Assembly (NCBI GenBank): GCA_030694525.1
Contig: JAUXYG010000092.1
Span: 1 to 32,029, forward strand
Source: Legionella sp.
GTDB lineage: Bacteria > Pseudomonadota > Gammaproteobacteria > Legionellales > Legionellaceae
Direction: 5' to 3'
DNA length: 32,029 nucleotides
Shown here: positions 1-9,253 of the stretch, one piece after another
Layout: each line of letters begins with the position of its first letter
Position numbering within the stretch: position 1 is the stretch's first letter
Notes under the pieces: generated by a model
What the model saw: the letters and a program-made list of their open reading frames with translations, nothing else
What the model was told of the DNA's origin: nothing
The model's database searches: none
Translations under genes and position numbers: made by a program

Positions 1-9
1 TAACTATGA

Positions 10-168
10 CTCGCGCAGCTGACTACACCATTCAAGGTAGCATCCAATACTACACCTTGCCTGGTGGCACGTTTTGAAGCGAGTGATAGAAGTAATTTGG
101 AGTACATTCAACGGGTGTTTAAAGCCGAGATTCAACGTTTAAACTCTGAGCTTGTTGTTCCGTTTTAG
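10..168 (+). pseudogene. 3' remnant of an unrecognised gene, probably frameshifted
   Basis: An open stretch in frame 1 ends at the TAG at 166-168 and encodes a plausible C-terminus ending ...LNSELVVPF. In the same frame TAA (1-3) and TGA (7-9) interrupt it just upstream. No good start codon or ribosome binding site is present. Frame 3 is open from the window edge to a TGA at about 75-77 and also reads like protein (...DYTIQGSIQYYTLPGG). A one-base slip near the T-run at 71-74 would join the two. I do not recognise the family. It may be a decayed gene or the tail of a gene whose start lies outside the window. Confidence 0.35.
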
Positions 169-181
169 GAAGCATGAATAG

Positions 182-216
182 AATTTGAGATATTGCTGAT
201 GGCAATATCTCAAATT
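182..216. terminator. bidirectional terminator hairpin, 15-bp perfect stem
   Basis: Positions 182-196 and 202-216 are perfect reverse complements separated by a 5-nt loop (197-201). The hairpin lies between the plus-strand remnant ending at 168 and the minus-strand gene ending at 233, where a shared terminator is expected. Neither side has a long T-run, so efficiency is uncertain. Confidence 0.6.
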
Positions 217-232
217 AAAAGAGGTTAAAAGT

Positions 233-1711
233 TTAAAGTATAGCAGCAGCCTTAGCTAAATCTTCAGGTTGTTCAGCCTCAGTATCTGCCGATTTATTGT
301 TTGACGGTGCCAATTTTTTATTGTAGTCAGGTGCCAATTTATTGAATGTATTTTTGGCTGTATCAAAGAATGTCATTTTCAAACCTTCTTCTTTGTAAGT
401 ATCTTTAAATTTCTGTACACCATTAACCATCTGTACAGTACCAAAAATACCGGCGACCGATGCACACAGTGGAGCAATAATCAACACCCATAAAGGAATA
501 GCCATAGCTAGTGGAGGGCACAATACACCGAACAAGATTCCAGCTGCTGCTAATATCCCTATAGATCCTGAAGAAAATAAAGCTGCAGTTTTCAGATGAT
601 TGGCTTTGGTAAATTTGCTTAAGTCATTGATTGATTCATTTGTCTGATTTTGTATTATTTTATATTGTTCTTGTGTAATACCTTCCGGGGGAGTAATTAA
701 TTCATTAAAGTTTTTCATGACTGCAGTGATTTTAGGTAAATTCTCATAAGTCATTTCAAAATCTTTAGTGCTGGAAAATATATTTTTCTTCTCCCCTTTA
801 TGAATTAATGGAAACAGGTTTAAGCTTTCGTCCAGAACTTTATCAAGCTTAGCCGCATCAATTAACCCAGGGCGTTTAATCATATTGTTTAAAAGTCCTA
901 GCGCTTGATTAAAAAATTGAGTTTGGTTGTCATCAGACTGATCCCAGGTTTTGGAAAGGTTTTTAATTTTATCAAATAAGGGTAATAAAATAGCTGATTT
1001 GTAACACTCATTTATAGATTTAGATAAAGCTTCAAGCTTTTCTTTAAAGTTATAATATTTCTCATTACTATTGTTTCTAGCTTTATGTAAAGCTGTTGCG
1101 TCCGCATGCTGCTTAGTGGATATTGTTTGATTTATCCAATCTCCTAATTCACGTCTGGTAATTTCATTGTTGTAATTAGGATCGATATATCCGCCCCCCT
1201 TTATTTCAACAGAAGGCTCTTTTTTCGTTAAATCAGTTATCTCTAATGTCATCCTTTCAGGAAGAATCAATCCATTCATGTTAAAGGCCCGGTTATCAGA
1301 TGCGATAACTTCAATTTTAATTTCACTAGTTTCATTTGGAAACATAATAGCTAATTGGTTCACTGTTTCATATAAAAAATGGTGTGTCTTGGGAGCACTC
1401 TTATATATGTTGGTAGTAGTATTATCTGTGAAATCCTCTACAAAAACTTGCGTCAGTGGTGTTTTTTGTTTTTCGTTATAAAGTTCACGACCAGCATATA
1501 AAACTTCATTATAAAAATGGGTTTCAAGATAAGGTCTATTAGCAAGCTTTGGAACTATCAGTATTACAGTTTCTTTATCTTTAGCGTAAAATTTATCATA
1601 CAAGCCAGTTTTATTAATATGGTTATGGGCAGCTTTTGGCTCATTATTATTAAGATAAGTTATTGTTTCATTATTTAAAATGGCGTCTGGTGATACTATT
1701 ATTACTCTCAT
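233..1711 (-). CDS. candidate Dot/Icm effector, hairpin-family paralog A (492 aa)
   Basis: I do not recognise a named family. The N-terminus begins MRVIIVSPDAILN. A charged, helical middle region follows. At about residues 374-432 there are two adjacent hydrophobic segments rich in Gly, Ala and Pro that could form a membrane hairpin. After the hairpin comes a short conserved motif, EExxKxxFxxxAxN, and then an acidic tail (SADTEAEQPEDLAKAAAIL) of the Glu-rich kind common at the C-termini of Icm/Dot substrates. The genes at 2055-3305 and 12388-13212 share the pre-hairpin block, the hairpin and the post-hairpin motif. The ATG at 1711 is preceded by GAGG at good spacing, and a PmrA-type promoter lies at 1832-1864. 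Effector status is inferred from this regulation, the architecture and the acidic tail. No enzymatic motif is visible. Confidence 0.7.
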   Translation of the reverse strand: MRVIIVSPDAILNNETITYLNNNEPKAAHNHINKTGLYDKFYAKDKETVILIVPKLANRPYLETHFYNEVLYAGRELYNEKQKTPLTQVFVEDFTDNTTTNIYKSAPKTHHFLYETVNQLAIMFPNETSEIKIEVIASDNRAFNMNGLILPERMTLEITDLTKKEPSVEIKGGGYIDPNYNNEITRRELGDWINQTISTKQHADATALHKARNNSNEKYYNFKEKLEALSKSINECYKSAILLPLFDKIKNLSKTWDQSDDNQTQFFNQALGLLNNMIKRPGLIDAAKLDKVLDESLNLFPLIHKGEKKNIFSSTKDFEMTYENLPKITAVMKNFNELITPPEGITQEQYKIIQNQTNESINDLSKFTKANHLKTAALFSSGSIGILAAAGILFGVLCPPLAMAIPLWVLIIAPLCASVAGIFGTVQMVNGVQKFKDTYKEEGLKMTFFDTAKNTFNKLAPDYNKKLAPSNNKSADTEAEQPEDLAKAAAIL

Positions 1712-1831
1712 AGGTACCTCGATGATATTAATTCAAATAAAAATGTCTGTTTAGATAATCCCTTCTACCACTCCAGATAAATTGTCGTTTAAGTATGAAT
1801 TAAAAAAACACAGTCGGTCTGTTCGGTTTGC

Positions 1832-1864
1832 ATTATAAGGTTTTTTTATTAAGTAAACATTAAG
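1832..1864 (-). promoter_or_regulatory. PmrA-box promoter of hairpin paralog A
   Basis: On the minus strand positions 1864-1845 read CTTAATGTT, two bases, CTTAATAAA. This matches the Legionella PmrA tandem consensus of two cTTAATatT repeats two bases apart. Exactly 7 nt further downstream is a perfect TATAAT (1837-1832). The box sits where the -35 element should be and no separate -35 is evident, as expected for an activator-dependent promoter. The ATG is about 120 nt downstream. Confidence 0.65.
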
Positions 1865-1993
1865 TCATTATAATTGTGGACAAAAAAAAGACAATTTATA
1901 CCTTGCATTTTAATGTGTAAAGATCGTATTTTATGAGGTGAGCTATTGAGTGAATAATTTTATGTAGTTATAATTGTTTAAAATCAATCCGTT

Positions 1994-2038
1994 TTCTCCT
2001 GCGAAAAATCTCTTATACTAATTAGTTACGCAGGAGAA
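1994..2038. terminator. inverted repeat downstream of paralog B, possible weak terminator
   Basis: Ten-base arms at 1994-2003 and 2029-2038 are exact reverse complements with a 25-nt loop. It lies just after the stop codon of the minus-strand gene ending at 2055. The long loop and the lack of a T-run make intrinsic termination uncertain. The rest of the 343-nt gap 1712-2054 holds the paralog A promoter and otherwise nothing I can identify. Confidence 0.35.
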
Positions 2039-2054
2039 GTTACATCCAAATGAT

Positions 2055-3305
2055 TTATATTGGAGCCATTTGACCATCTGGACTATTGTCAGGTTCAGAA
2101 TCAACGGTTATTTTAATGTGATTCACAGCATTTTTAGCAAGAGTAGCGAATGTCCCCTTATATGCTTCCTCTTTATGAGTATTATCTTTTTGTGCTGCAC
2201 CACCACTCACTTTGGATATTCCAAATGTCATGCTGCCTGCAGCCAATGCACAACCAATGGCGATAATAAATGGTGAATTTATAACAATCAAGGGTGATAA
2301 TATCACTGACATAATTGCTATGGCTCCAATAATACCAATGATACCTAAAACATACGAAGATGATGAGGTTTTATGATGATTCTCAGGAGTATTTTGGACT
2401 AGAAGAGCAATTGAATCGAGAACAGCTGTTTTATTTTCCTCATTGGGAGCTAAGCATAATTTGTTTAATTGACTTAATACTTCACTCAGATCAGCAATAC
2501 TTCTCTGAGACAATTCATCATATGATGAAAAGAATTTGGCAGATGAGGGGCTGGATGATGATTTATTAAATAAATCCAATGCCTTATCAACTACATTAAC
2601 TACAGATTCTATGCCGTTATTATTTAATTTAGTGTTATCAATTAAATTACTTAAAAGAGTCGTAGTTGCCTCAAAAATTTTGGTATTTTTATTATATGAT
2701 AGTGTCTCAGCTATTTTCTCAACACGGTAACTCCTTTTTAACAGATTCTCTTTTGTACGCTGACTTATTTCATTCTCTTCGTTTACTTTTTGAAGTTCTT
2801 TTAATTCTCCTGTTTGGGAATCGATAATTTTTAGTTTTACATTTTTCGGAACACTTTCGATAATTCCAAATTCTTCTGTTGTGGAACCATATACGTTGAA
2901 TTCTATGTCTTCACTTGGGTATTGCTGTTGTATTGTAACCATTTCGCCAAGGAGAGTATCAGCTGGATTTAATAACTCTCCATTTTGATAAAAAAGTATA
3001 TTAAGTGGAGCTTCTATAAAGGTTCCACTGTTTCCAACCATGGTTTTAAATATTTCTTTGAGTTGGTTTAACCCATGTCTATAATAACTGCTCAGTGTAT
3101 TGTCAATAACCTCACCATCCTGTAATGAGTTCACTTTAAATACGTAGGTTTTAATTAAAGGGTCAGGAGTCCATTTAATTAACTTGGTATTATTAATTTC
3201 AGTTTGAAGTTGTTCTTGAGAATGTATTATTCCATTTTCTAATCCAGCTATAAATTGAGGATTTAAAAAAGCTCGGGGACTAATTAAAATTACACTTACA
3301 GTCAT
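2055..3305 (-). CDS. candidate Dot/Icm effector, hairpin-family paralog B (416 aa)
   Basis: This is a relative of the 492-residue product encoded next to it. It starts MTVSVILISPRAFLN, matching the other's VIIVSPDAILN. The middle has a helical block (LLSNLIDNTKL ... VVDKALDLF) aligning with the paralog's LLNNMIKRPGL ... VLDESLNLF. A long hydrophobic hairpin lies at about residues 316-367. The motif EEAYKGTFATLAKNAVN follows it, and the tail contains acidic residues (VDSEPDNSPDGQMAPI). An AGAGGA ribosome binding site lies 7 nt before the ATG at 3305. The two genes are in tandem, each with its own promoter, which suggests duplication followed by strong divergence. The function is unknown. Membrane insertion and translocation into the host are inferences. 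Confidence 0.7.
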   Translation of the reverse strand: MTVSVILISPRAFLNPQFIAGLENGIIHSQEQLQTEINNTKLIKWTPDPLIKTYVFKVNSLQDGEVIDNTLSSYYRHGLNQLKEIFKTMVGNSGTFIEAPLNILFYQNGELLNPADTLLGEMVTIQQQYPSEDIEFNVYGSTTEEFGIIESVPKNVKLKIIDSQTGELKELQKVNEENEISQRTKENLLKRSYRVEKIAETLSYNKNTKIFEATTTLLSNLIDNTKLNNNGIESVVNVVDKALDLFNKSSSSPSSAKFFSSYDELSQRSIADLSEVLSQLNKLCLAPNEENKTAVLDSIALLVQNTPENHHKTSSSSYVLGIIGIIGAIAIMSVILSPLIVINSPFIIAIGCALAAGSMTFGISKVSGGAAQKDNTHKEEAYKGTFATLAKNAVNHIKITVDSEPDNSPDGQMAPI

Positions 3306-3388
3306 AGTAAAGTCCTCTATTTCAAGTTGGCGATCTAATTTTGATCAGATGAATGGCAATTATTTTTGAATCTGATGATTTATTTAAC

Positions 3389-3421
3389 ATTATATACATT
3401 GAATATTAAGTGAATATTAAA
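3389..3421 (-). promoter_or_regulatory. PmrA-box promoter of hairpin paralog B
   Basis: Minus-strand positions 3421-3402 read TTTAATATT, two bases, CTTAATATT. This is a nearly perfect match to the tandem PmrA consensus, with only the first base differing. A perfect TATAAT (3394-3389) follows after 7 nt, the same spacing as at 1832-1864 and 13323-13355. The ATG is about 83 nt downstream. Confidence 0.7.
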
Positions 3422-3480
3422 TACACAAACAAATGGATACTATCGAAAGGGCGATTTCATTAGTTTCCTACGTATGCATT

Positions 3481-5178
3481 TTACTCGCAATATTTAGAAT
3501 AAATATACAGATTTACATCCAGGGGAACTTCATTTTGCAAACGGGCAGGTATCGTCGTCACTGAGACTATTTTAAGACCACAATTTTGGGCAATACTCTG
3601 GATATACTCTGGATGGTGGCTAAAACGGGCGGTGCTTTCGAGTTTCCATGGTATTTGAGCGCTTATTTCCGTGGTGAAAATAAAATAGCCTTTGGGAGTT
3701 AAATGATTGCTGATTGCAGAAAAAAGGGTGTCTAACGCAGCAAAATAAGGTAATACATCCGCTGCTACAATTAAATCATATTGGTGCGAATCGTTTACCA
3801 GAAACCGCAATAGTTCTTCACAATATAAATGATCATATATTTGTTTTTCCTGAGCATAGGCGATCATTTTTTCAGCAATATCAACTCCGGTAAGTTCTTC
3901 ACTTACTTCCCTTAAGACTATGCCAGTCAATCCAGTACCGCATCCAAGATCCAGTGTTTGGTTAAGGTGTGTCAATTTCAATTCATGAATACTTCGTCCG
4001 ATATGATGGGGGATGGTGTATTTTAAGTGGTCCTGCATGTGCTTTTCGTAAGTAAGCGCATAATTATTAAATAAATTATGGGCGTATTCAGGAGTCGTTT
4101 GAGCATTATCGTCGCCTGATAGCGCTTGCAGCATGTGGCGACTGATACTATCTGCAGGATTGATACGCAGTGCTCTTTCCAAATATTCGCGTGAGGTTTC
4201 GCGAAGGTCCATCTTTAAATAAATTGCGGCGAGGTTATTTAAAGAGGGCGTATGGTGATTATCCACATTCAATGTACGTTCGAAATAGACAATAGCCTCA
4301 TTTAAATGACCTAAGGCCATTTCTGCTACGCCCGCATTATAAAGGTATTCGATATTTTCAGGGTCTTTGCTGAGCAAAACATCGTAATGCATTAAAGCAT
4401 TTTCAAAACGATCATGATGAATGAAGGTTGCTGCTAAATTATTCCGGGCATCGATATTCTCATTATCCAAAGCCAGTGCTTTAGTAAAATAATCCACAGC
4501 CGTCTGATTTTTATTAAGTTTTAATGCAATGACGCCAAGATTGATTAGGGCTTGGATGTGTTCATTATCCTGATTTATAACCTGTTGAAAGGCATGTTCT
4601 GCCTCATCTAACATATTTTCTTCTAAATATAATATACCTGAGTAAAAATGTGCATCAATATGCTCTGGATTTAAGGAAAGTACATTATTAAATTGGGTAT
4701 GTGCCGCAGTCAGCTCTTTATTTTGCAGCAGCAATAAACCCAGATTAAAATGGGCCGCGCTGAAATCGGGCTCTGCATGAACTGCTTTAATATAGTGAGC
4801 TAAAGCCTGTTGGTATTTATTTTGGGTCGCATAAACAGTCGCTAAATTGTTATGAGCCTGGGCGTAATCAGGATTGCTTTCGATGGCTTTTTGGTAATAC
4901 TGAATGGCTTTGTCTAAATTTCCGGTTTTTTTATAGACATTGGCCAGATTGTTCAATAAAGACGGTTCTGGTTCAATCAACACCGCTTGGGTTAGATAAT
5001 CAAGAGCATTCGTCATATCCCCGGTTTGAGCATAAGTAAGTCCTAGGAAATGTAAGGTGGGCGGGTGATTGGGATCCAGATTGAGAATCTCTTTAAAAAT
5101 GGTAATAGCATCAGATAAATTACCTTCACGTTGTAGCTGGTAGGCCTGCTTAAATAATGCGTCTTTATCCTGGTTCAT
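3481..5178 (-). CDS. TPR-repeat protein with C-terminal SAM-dependent methyltransferase domain
   Basis: The first ~345 residues form about ten tandem 34-residue tetratricopeptide repeats, with the usual alternation of small and aromatic residues and a Pro or Asn near each repeat end. The C-terminal ~200 residues are a class I methyltransferase. Motif I is [11 protein letters not shown] at about 408-418, an acidic residue ends the next strand (TGVDIAEKM), and [12 protein letters not shown] corresponds to motif IV. The substrate is unknown; the TPR array probably recruits a protein partner. The start ATG overlaps the stop of rdgB by 4 nt (ATGA), so translation is probably coupled. There is no signal peptide, so a cytoplasmic location is likely. 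TPR proteins include host-directed factors in this genus, but pairing with rdgB fits a housekeeping role equally well. Confidence 0.85.
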   Translation of the reverse strand: MNQDKDALFKQAYQLQREGNLSDAITIFKEILNLDPNHPPTLHFLGLTYAQTGDMTNALDYLTQAVLIEPEPSLLNNLANVYKKTGNLDKAIQYYQKAIESNPDYAQAHNNLATVYATQNKYQQALAHYIKAVHAEPDFSAAHFNLGLLLLQNKELTAAHTQFNNVLSLNPEHIDAHFYSGILYLEENMLDEAEHAFQQVINQDNEHIQALINLGVIALKLNKNQTAVDYFTKALALDNENIDARNNLAATFIHHDRFENALMHYDVLLSKDPENIEYLYNAGVAEMALGHLNEAIVYFERTLNVDNHHTPSLNNLAAIYLKMDLRETSREYLERALRINPADSISRHMLQALSGDDNAQTTPEYAHNLFNNYALTYEKHMQDHLKYTIPHHIGRSIHELKLTHLNQTLDLGCGTGLTGIVLREVSEELTGVDIAEKMIAYAQEKQIYDHLYCEELLRFLVNDSHQYDLIVAADVLPYFAALDTLFSAISNHLTPKGYFIFTTEISAQIPWKLESTARFSHHPEYIQSIAQNCGLKIVSVTTIPARLQNEVPLDVNLYIYSKYCE

Positions 5179-5765
5179 TTGAACTCGTTTAATAAGGAGC
5201 GCAGCGTGTTTAAAGCCCGAGCGCGATGACTTATGGAATTTTTAATGCTTGAAGGTAACTCGGCTACGGTACATTGGTATTCAGGCAGGTAAAAAACGGG
5301 ATCATATCCAAATCCACCGTTACCAGCAGGACTTTCATTAATATGACCATGAAACACTCCGGTAGCAATTAGTGGAGTAGGGTCTTTTGCATGCCTTACC
5401 AGGGCAATAGCACAATAAAAATAAGCATGGCGCTGTTCTTTATTTAGATTGGCCATGTTTTTTAATAAAAATTCAATGTTACTCTTATCATCCGCATGGT
5501 CTCCGGAATACCGGGCAGAATAGATTCCAGGCGCTCCATTTAAAGCAGGAACTACTAAACCTGAATCATCCGCCAGAGCCGGCTTACCCGCTAATGAACT
5601 TGCGTGACGTGCCTTAATCAACGCATTTTCAATGAAACTTAAACCGTTTTCTTCAGCACTTTCTATATTTAAACTGGATTGGGTAATGCAATGAATGGGA
5701 CTTAATAACTGTTGAAATTCTTTTAGTTTACCCGCATTACCCGTAGCGATAATTAATTCGTTCAT
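5175..5765 (-). CDS. rdgB: RdgB/HAM1 family XTP/dITP pyrophosphatase
   Basis: The product hydrolyses non-canonical purine nucleoside triphosphates (dITP, XTP, ITP) to monophosphates, which keeps deaminated bases out of DNA and RNA. The 196-residue length is typical. Family signatures are clear: the N-terminal [11 protein letters not shown] with substrate-binding TGN and Lys, [15 protein letters not shown], the ADDSGL motif with catalytic and metal-binding Asp, [23 protein letters not shown], and the C-terminal SHRARAL. It is the first gene of a two-gene unit with the TPR-methyltransferase, which overlaps its stop codon. It begins just downstream of the terminator hairpin of the GH81 gene, so its own promoter should lie within the short gap at 5766-5809. 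Confidence 0.95.
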   Translation of the reverse strand: MNELIIATGNAGKLKEFQQLLSPIHCITQSSLNIESAEENGLSFIENALIKARHASSLAGKPALADDSGLVVPALNGAPGIYSARYSGDHADDKSNIEFLLKNMANLNKEQRHAYFYCAIALVRHAKDPTPLIATGVFHGHINESPAGNGGFGYDPVFYLPEYQCTVAELPSSIKNSISHRARALNTLRSLLNEFK

Positions 5766-5809
5766 TGAGTTAGAAACATATTGAATAATTGTACTATTGT
5801 ATCGTGAAT

Positions 5810-5850
5810 AACAAAGCAGACCAAGTCATGATCGATTGGTCTGCTTTGTT
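5810..5850 (-). terminator. terminator of the GH81 glucanase gene
   Basis: Arms at 5810-5824 and 5836-5850 are exact 15-base reverse complements with an 11-nt loop. The hairpin begins 4 nt after the minus-strand stop codon at 5854. On that strand the second arm ends in a T-rich stretch, as in a Rho-independent terminator. It separates the glucanase gene from rdgB. Confidence 0.75.
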
Positions 5851-5853
5851 TAT

Positions 5854-8800
5854 TTAGAAATTACCGGGTAAATTGATGGTGCCTGCTTTGGTAGGCGTTG
5901 AGGGACTGGAATTAATAGAGCACCCTTTGGATTTACTGGTAATTGGACTTACTGCGCCTGCAGCAGATATTGCCAGAGTACACAGATTTCCATTACTGCC
6001 GGATATAGTCATTGTTGAATCTCCAGCAATATTTTTAACTAAACAGGCGGGATGCTTGGTAACGGGATCCGGACAGGTTATGGTGTTGTTTATGGTTACG
6101 GCCTTAAACGGATAACCTAAATAAACAGTATAGGAAAATGGACCTGTTTGCGGGGGTTGTGGCGGCTCAACGACAGCACCACATATCCCTGACTTAATTT
6201 CACCAGGCTGAATATTTTCCAGTGAGCATGCCAAGGTGCCATCCCGATAAAAATTAACTTTACGAGCCTGGTTTTCATGGTTATATGCTGCAACATAAGT
6301 AGTCGTACCGCTACCAAATGCTGCGAATGCAGGAGTGTCTGCACGCAGTTGGGTATTTAAAGTACCCAGATTTTTAAAGTTTTGAATCCAATAATAGATA
6401 CTGGGTTTGGATTCACCAGGATCAGGAGTATTGTTCTGAGTATCAAAATATTGGGTATAATACTGCAGCGCTTTCGTGGGATCCCCAAGCGCCAGATATT
6501 TTAATAACGTACCGCAATAAGCTGAATTTGTTGCATCTCCTGAACAAGGATTTTTAGCATCCTGAACATAATTGCGATTCACAAAATCAGGATTTGAACC
6601 CAAATAAAGCGAGCCGGCACTAATGGGCAAAGTATTAGACGCTATACCTTGATAATAACAGGGTTGAGCCGCACAGAAATAGGTTGAGCGGTCAAGCTTG
6701 CCACCCCAGACATTACCTACTGTGAGATAGGTTTGTCCGGTTCCGGTGTTAGACCATCCCGTTGGAAATACGCCTGAATCCGGATTTTGATTAAAGTGAT
6801 AGTGGTTCAAGCCTTGTTCTTCAGTGGTGTAAAGATAAGTACCGGCATCCACTAATGATTGTGAAGTAGTATCATCACCCTCAAAGGTTACCCCTTCAGT
6901 GTTGAGTCCCCATAAAATTACTGCTTGAGCCAAATTCATAAACTCCGCACTGTCTTCCTCATTAATGTTATCAAGACTGTAAGGCATTCCTAACGCAGAA
7001 GAGATGGCACTGTAGGGATCAAAACCACGAAAGTGAGGTAAAGTTACGGCATCATTGCTGGCCTGGCTTTCGAATTTATAATTCCACACATCACGAATAA
7101 TCAGGTTAACCATACCACCATATTGCTGGGCCCAGGTTTTATCAAATTGAGCAATTGTTGCTGCTCCATCTATAATATAGCCCCAATGAAACGCATGGTC
7201 GGTGAGGGTAGTCGCAGTAAAGAAACCACTGGGAAATCCCATCATGGTATGCCAGTCGTCATTGTAGGTAAAAAACCATGCTCCTTCAGAACGTGGGCAA
7301 TCAGCAGCACCGCCCGGACAAGTCGAGGTATAATTTAAGCCCGTTAGAAAGCTGGTAACTTGCGCTTTTAGATTCTTGAGTAGGTCATCACGTATTTTTT
7401 GATATTTGGTATTTGGATTTGTCGCCGATCCGGTCAATACATGTGCAATTTTTATAAGCTGAGCTTCACGGCTTAACAGTTTTCCTGTGGCATAAGTATC
7501 AGTCCAGGGATTAGAGGCATCCAATTGCGCGGTTGCTGGAACGGTAAATGAATAATTCCCCAGTTTATCAAGCTCCGTTTGGCTTAAACCGTTAGGAAGG
7601 GCTGGCAGCACACCATTAAATGGAACCTCAGTCCTGAATGAAGCTGTATTATCTGCGGAAGTAGCTGCCGCGTATAAATGCATGGTTCCTTTTAGCGTTT
7701 TGACAGTTCCCGCATCACTGGCACACTCATCTTGCATCAGGCAATTTACTTTGTCAGCAGCTGGCAGGTTTTTTATTTGCCAGGGATAAAGCATGACTAA
7801 AGGTTGTTTTTTAACAGCGGCCGGGTAAACGGTTTGGGTTATGAAATTAAAATCAGTGATTACTTTAGCACTGCTTTTGTTGTATTGATAAGTGACAGTC
7901 GTTTTATTAATAAAAGTATACGCATAAGCCTGGAACTGGGTGCCAAGATTAGTCGCATCCGCATCACTCGTTGCTGGAATAACAGCCACTGAGAAATAAG
8001 TACCTGCATCGGCCAAATTAATCTGGGTTGAGGGAACAACATTACCTGAACCACCTCGGTTAATTGGGGTAATTACCGCACCAGAGCTAGTTTTCCATGA
8101 ATTTATAGCAGCAGAAGGATTTGTAAATACCGCATAATACCTGTAGGTCGTCTCCGTCGCATTACGGGTTTTAAATAAACTGATACCTGCAGTCTGGCTA
8201 ATAAGCTTCACATCCTGAGAGTTATTAAACCTTAAAAAAGTTGTGGGCTGGCTGTTTTTCTTTTCAACAAATACAAAGGGCGAGCCCTCCACAAAAGTTG
8301 CAGCAAGCAAAGGAGCATTATTATTTGCCCATTGAACTTTAACCATCCAGTCGGAATAATCAGCTACCAGAGGAGCAGTGCCTGTTAAATCACCGGTGGT
8401 AAAGGTTAGATCCAGGGTATTTTCATATCCCCTGTCCACATGGACATTATCTACTATTGGTTTTTGTAATGGTATTCCCATACTGATACCAGAGTCATTT
8501 GCTCTGACTGTTAAAGGATTGGGGATGACCATCAAGGGAGACAGATAATCACTGTCTCTAATTTGGGTAGCGTTTTTATCGACAGCCAGAAAAGGTGTCC
8601 ACCACAAACCGCTGGTTATTAATTTGTTTGCCAGGCCATATTGGCTGCCACGGAACACTGATTTTAGGGTGGAGTAATTATTTATGAGAGGGTAACCGGC
8701 ATCTTTGGAGACGCGGGAAGGATATTGTTGCGCTAATTTACTGATTTGGCTTTGATCATAATACATCCCTTGTCCCAATTGTGTTGCTGCGTGGCTTAAA

Positions 8801-8886
8801 TCGCCATAAGCCAAAGGCGTCAAAAAACCTATTGATATTAAAAGATGGGACATTATTTTATTGAATTTAATATTATTCCTATACAT
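5854..8886 (-). CDS. secreted glycoside hydrolase family 81 endo-beta-1,3-glucanase
   Basis: The product should cleave internal beta-1,3-glucosidic bonds in laminarin- or curdlan-like glucans of fungi, oomycetes, algae or protist walls. The family-81 core is recognisable from DHAFHWGYIIDGAA, WAQQYGGMVNLIIRD, FRGFDPYS and NEEDSAEFMN. By comparison with known GH81 enzymes the catalytic acid should be D563 in the DHxFH motif, and E644 and E648 match the conserved Glu pair spaced four apart. The N-terminus is a signal peptide: a basic start, a hydrophobic stretch SHLLISIGFLTPLAYG, and likely cleavage near SHAA. A Pro-rich linker (EPPQPPQ) near residue 915 leads to a ~90-residue Cys-containing tail of unknown role. 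I chose ATG 8886 because an AAGGAGAG site precedes it by 5 nt; the longer reading at 8907 starts with TTG and would bury that site. Export by Sec and then type II secretion is inferred. Confidence 0.85.
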   Translation of the reverse strand: MYRNNIKFNKIMSHLLISIGFLTPLAYGDLSHAATQLGQGMYYDQSQISKLAQQYPSRVSKDAGYPLINNYSTLKSVFRGSQYGLANKLITSGLWWTPFLAVDKNATQIRDSDYLSPLMVIPNPLTVRANDSGISMGIPLQKPIVDNVHVDRGYENTLDLTFTTGDLTGTAPLVADYSDWMVKVQWANNNAPLLAATFVEGSPFVFVEKKNSQPTTFLRFNNSQDVKLISQTAGISLFKTRNATETTYRYYAVFTNPSAAINSWKTSSGAVITPINRGGSGNVVPSTQINLADAGTYFSVAVIPATSDADATNLGTQFQAYAYTFINKTTVTYQYNKSSAKVITDFNFITQTVYPAAVKKQPLVMLYPWQIKNLPAADKVNCLMQDECASDAGTVKTLKGTMHLYAAATSADNTASFRTEVPFNGVLPALPNGLSQTELDKLGNYSFTVPATAQLDASNPWTDTYATGKLLSREAQLIKIAHVLTGSATNPNTKYQKIRDDLLKNLKAQVTSFLTGLNYTSTCPGGAADCPRSEGAWFFTYNDDWHTMMGFPSGFFTATTLTDHAFHWGYIIDGAATIAQFDKTWAQQYGGMVNLIIRDVWNYKFESQASNDAVTLPHFRGFDPYSAISSALGMPYSLDNINEEDSAEFMNLAQAVILWGLNTEGVTFEGDDTTSQSLVDAGTYLYTTEEQGLNHYHFNQNPDSGVFPTGWSNTGTGQTYLTVGNVWGGKLDRSTYFCAAQPCYYQGIASNTLPISAGSLYLGSNPDFVNRNYVQDAKNPCSGDATNSAYCGTLLKYLALGDPTKALQYYTQYFDTQNNTPDPGESKPSIYYWIQNFKNLGTLNTQLRADTPAFAAFGSGTTTYVAAYNHENQARKVNFYRDGTLACSLENIQPGEIKSGICGAVVEPPQPPQTGPFSYTVYLGYPFKAVTINNTITCPDPVTKHPACLVKNIAGDSTMTISGSNGNLCTLAISAAGAVSPITSKSKGCSINSSPSTPTKAGTINLPGNF

Positions 8887-9253
8887 TAAATCTCTCCTTA
8901 GTCGCAAATTAGATATGATTATCAGTTGCTAATAATCAATTGAGGTAGAAGAGGGATACTCTTCGTGAAGCTATTTTTCGGTTTGACAAACAAAACGGTT
9001 GTAAATGTAACTGGTTAAGGGCTACTTTCCCGCCATAAAATTAGGAACACTGATTAATAATAGAAAGAAATTGTTTAAAATCAATATTATTCAATGTAAA
9101 AGTTTTCTTTAATAAATGCAAGGTAAAACAAAGAACAGTTTTAATTGCAGAATAAAAAATTGCTTAATATTTACACTTAAATCGTTGAAACCTTTGGCTA
9201 TAAAATACCAATTAGGTTAAAATAGTGCGGATTTTAAATAAATTGAATGAATA
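8887..9253. other. divergent intergenic region between the GH81 gene and eamA
   Basis: This 367-nt AT-rich spacer must hold the promoters of two divergent genes. The glucanase ribosome binding site lies at 8891-8898. For eamA a weak sigma70-like pair is visible: TTGGCT (9194-9199) and TAAAAT (9218-9223), 18 nt apart. I see no open reading frame, PmrA box or strong repeat here. Confidence 0.4.

Noticed and set aside
4200..5150. Repetitive DNA within the TPR gene
   Set aside because: The periodicity of about 102 nt reflects the 34-residue protein repeats; copies are too divergent at the DNA level to be a CRISPR or tandem DNA repeat.
7123..7338. 71-codon plus-strand frame within the GH81 gene
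   Set aside because: It lies opposite the strongly conserved catalytic region of the glucanase and shows no protein pattern; it is a shadow frame.
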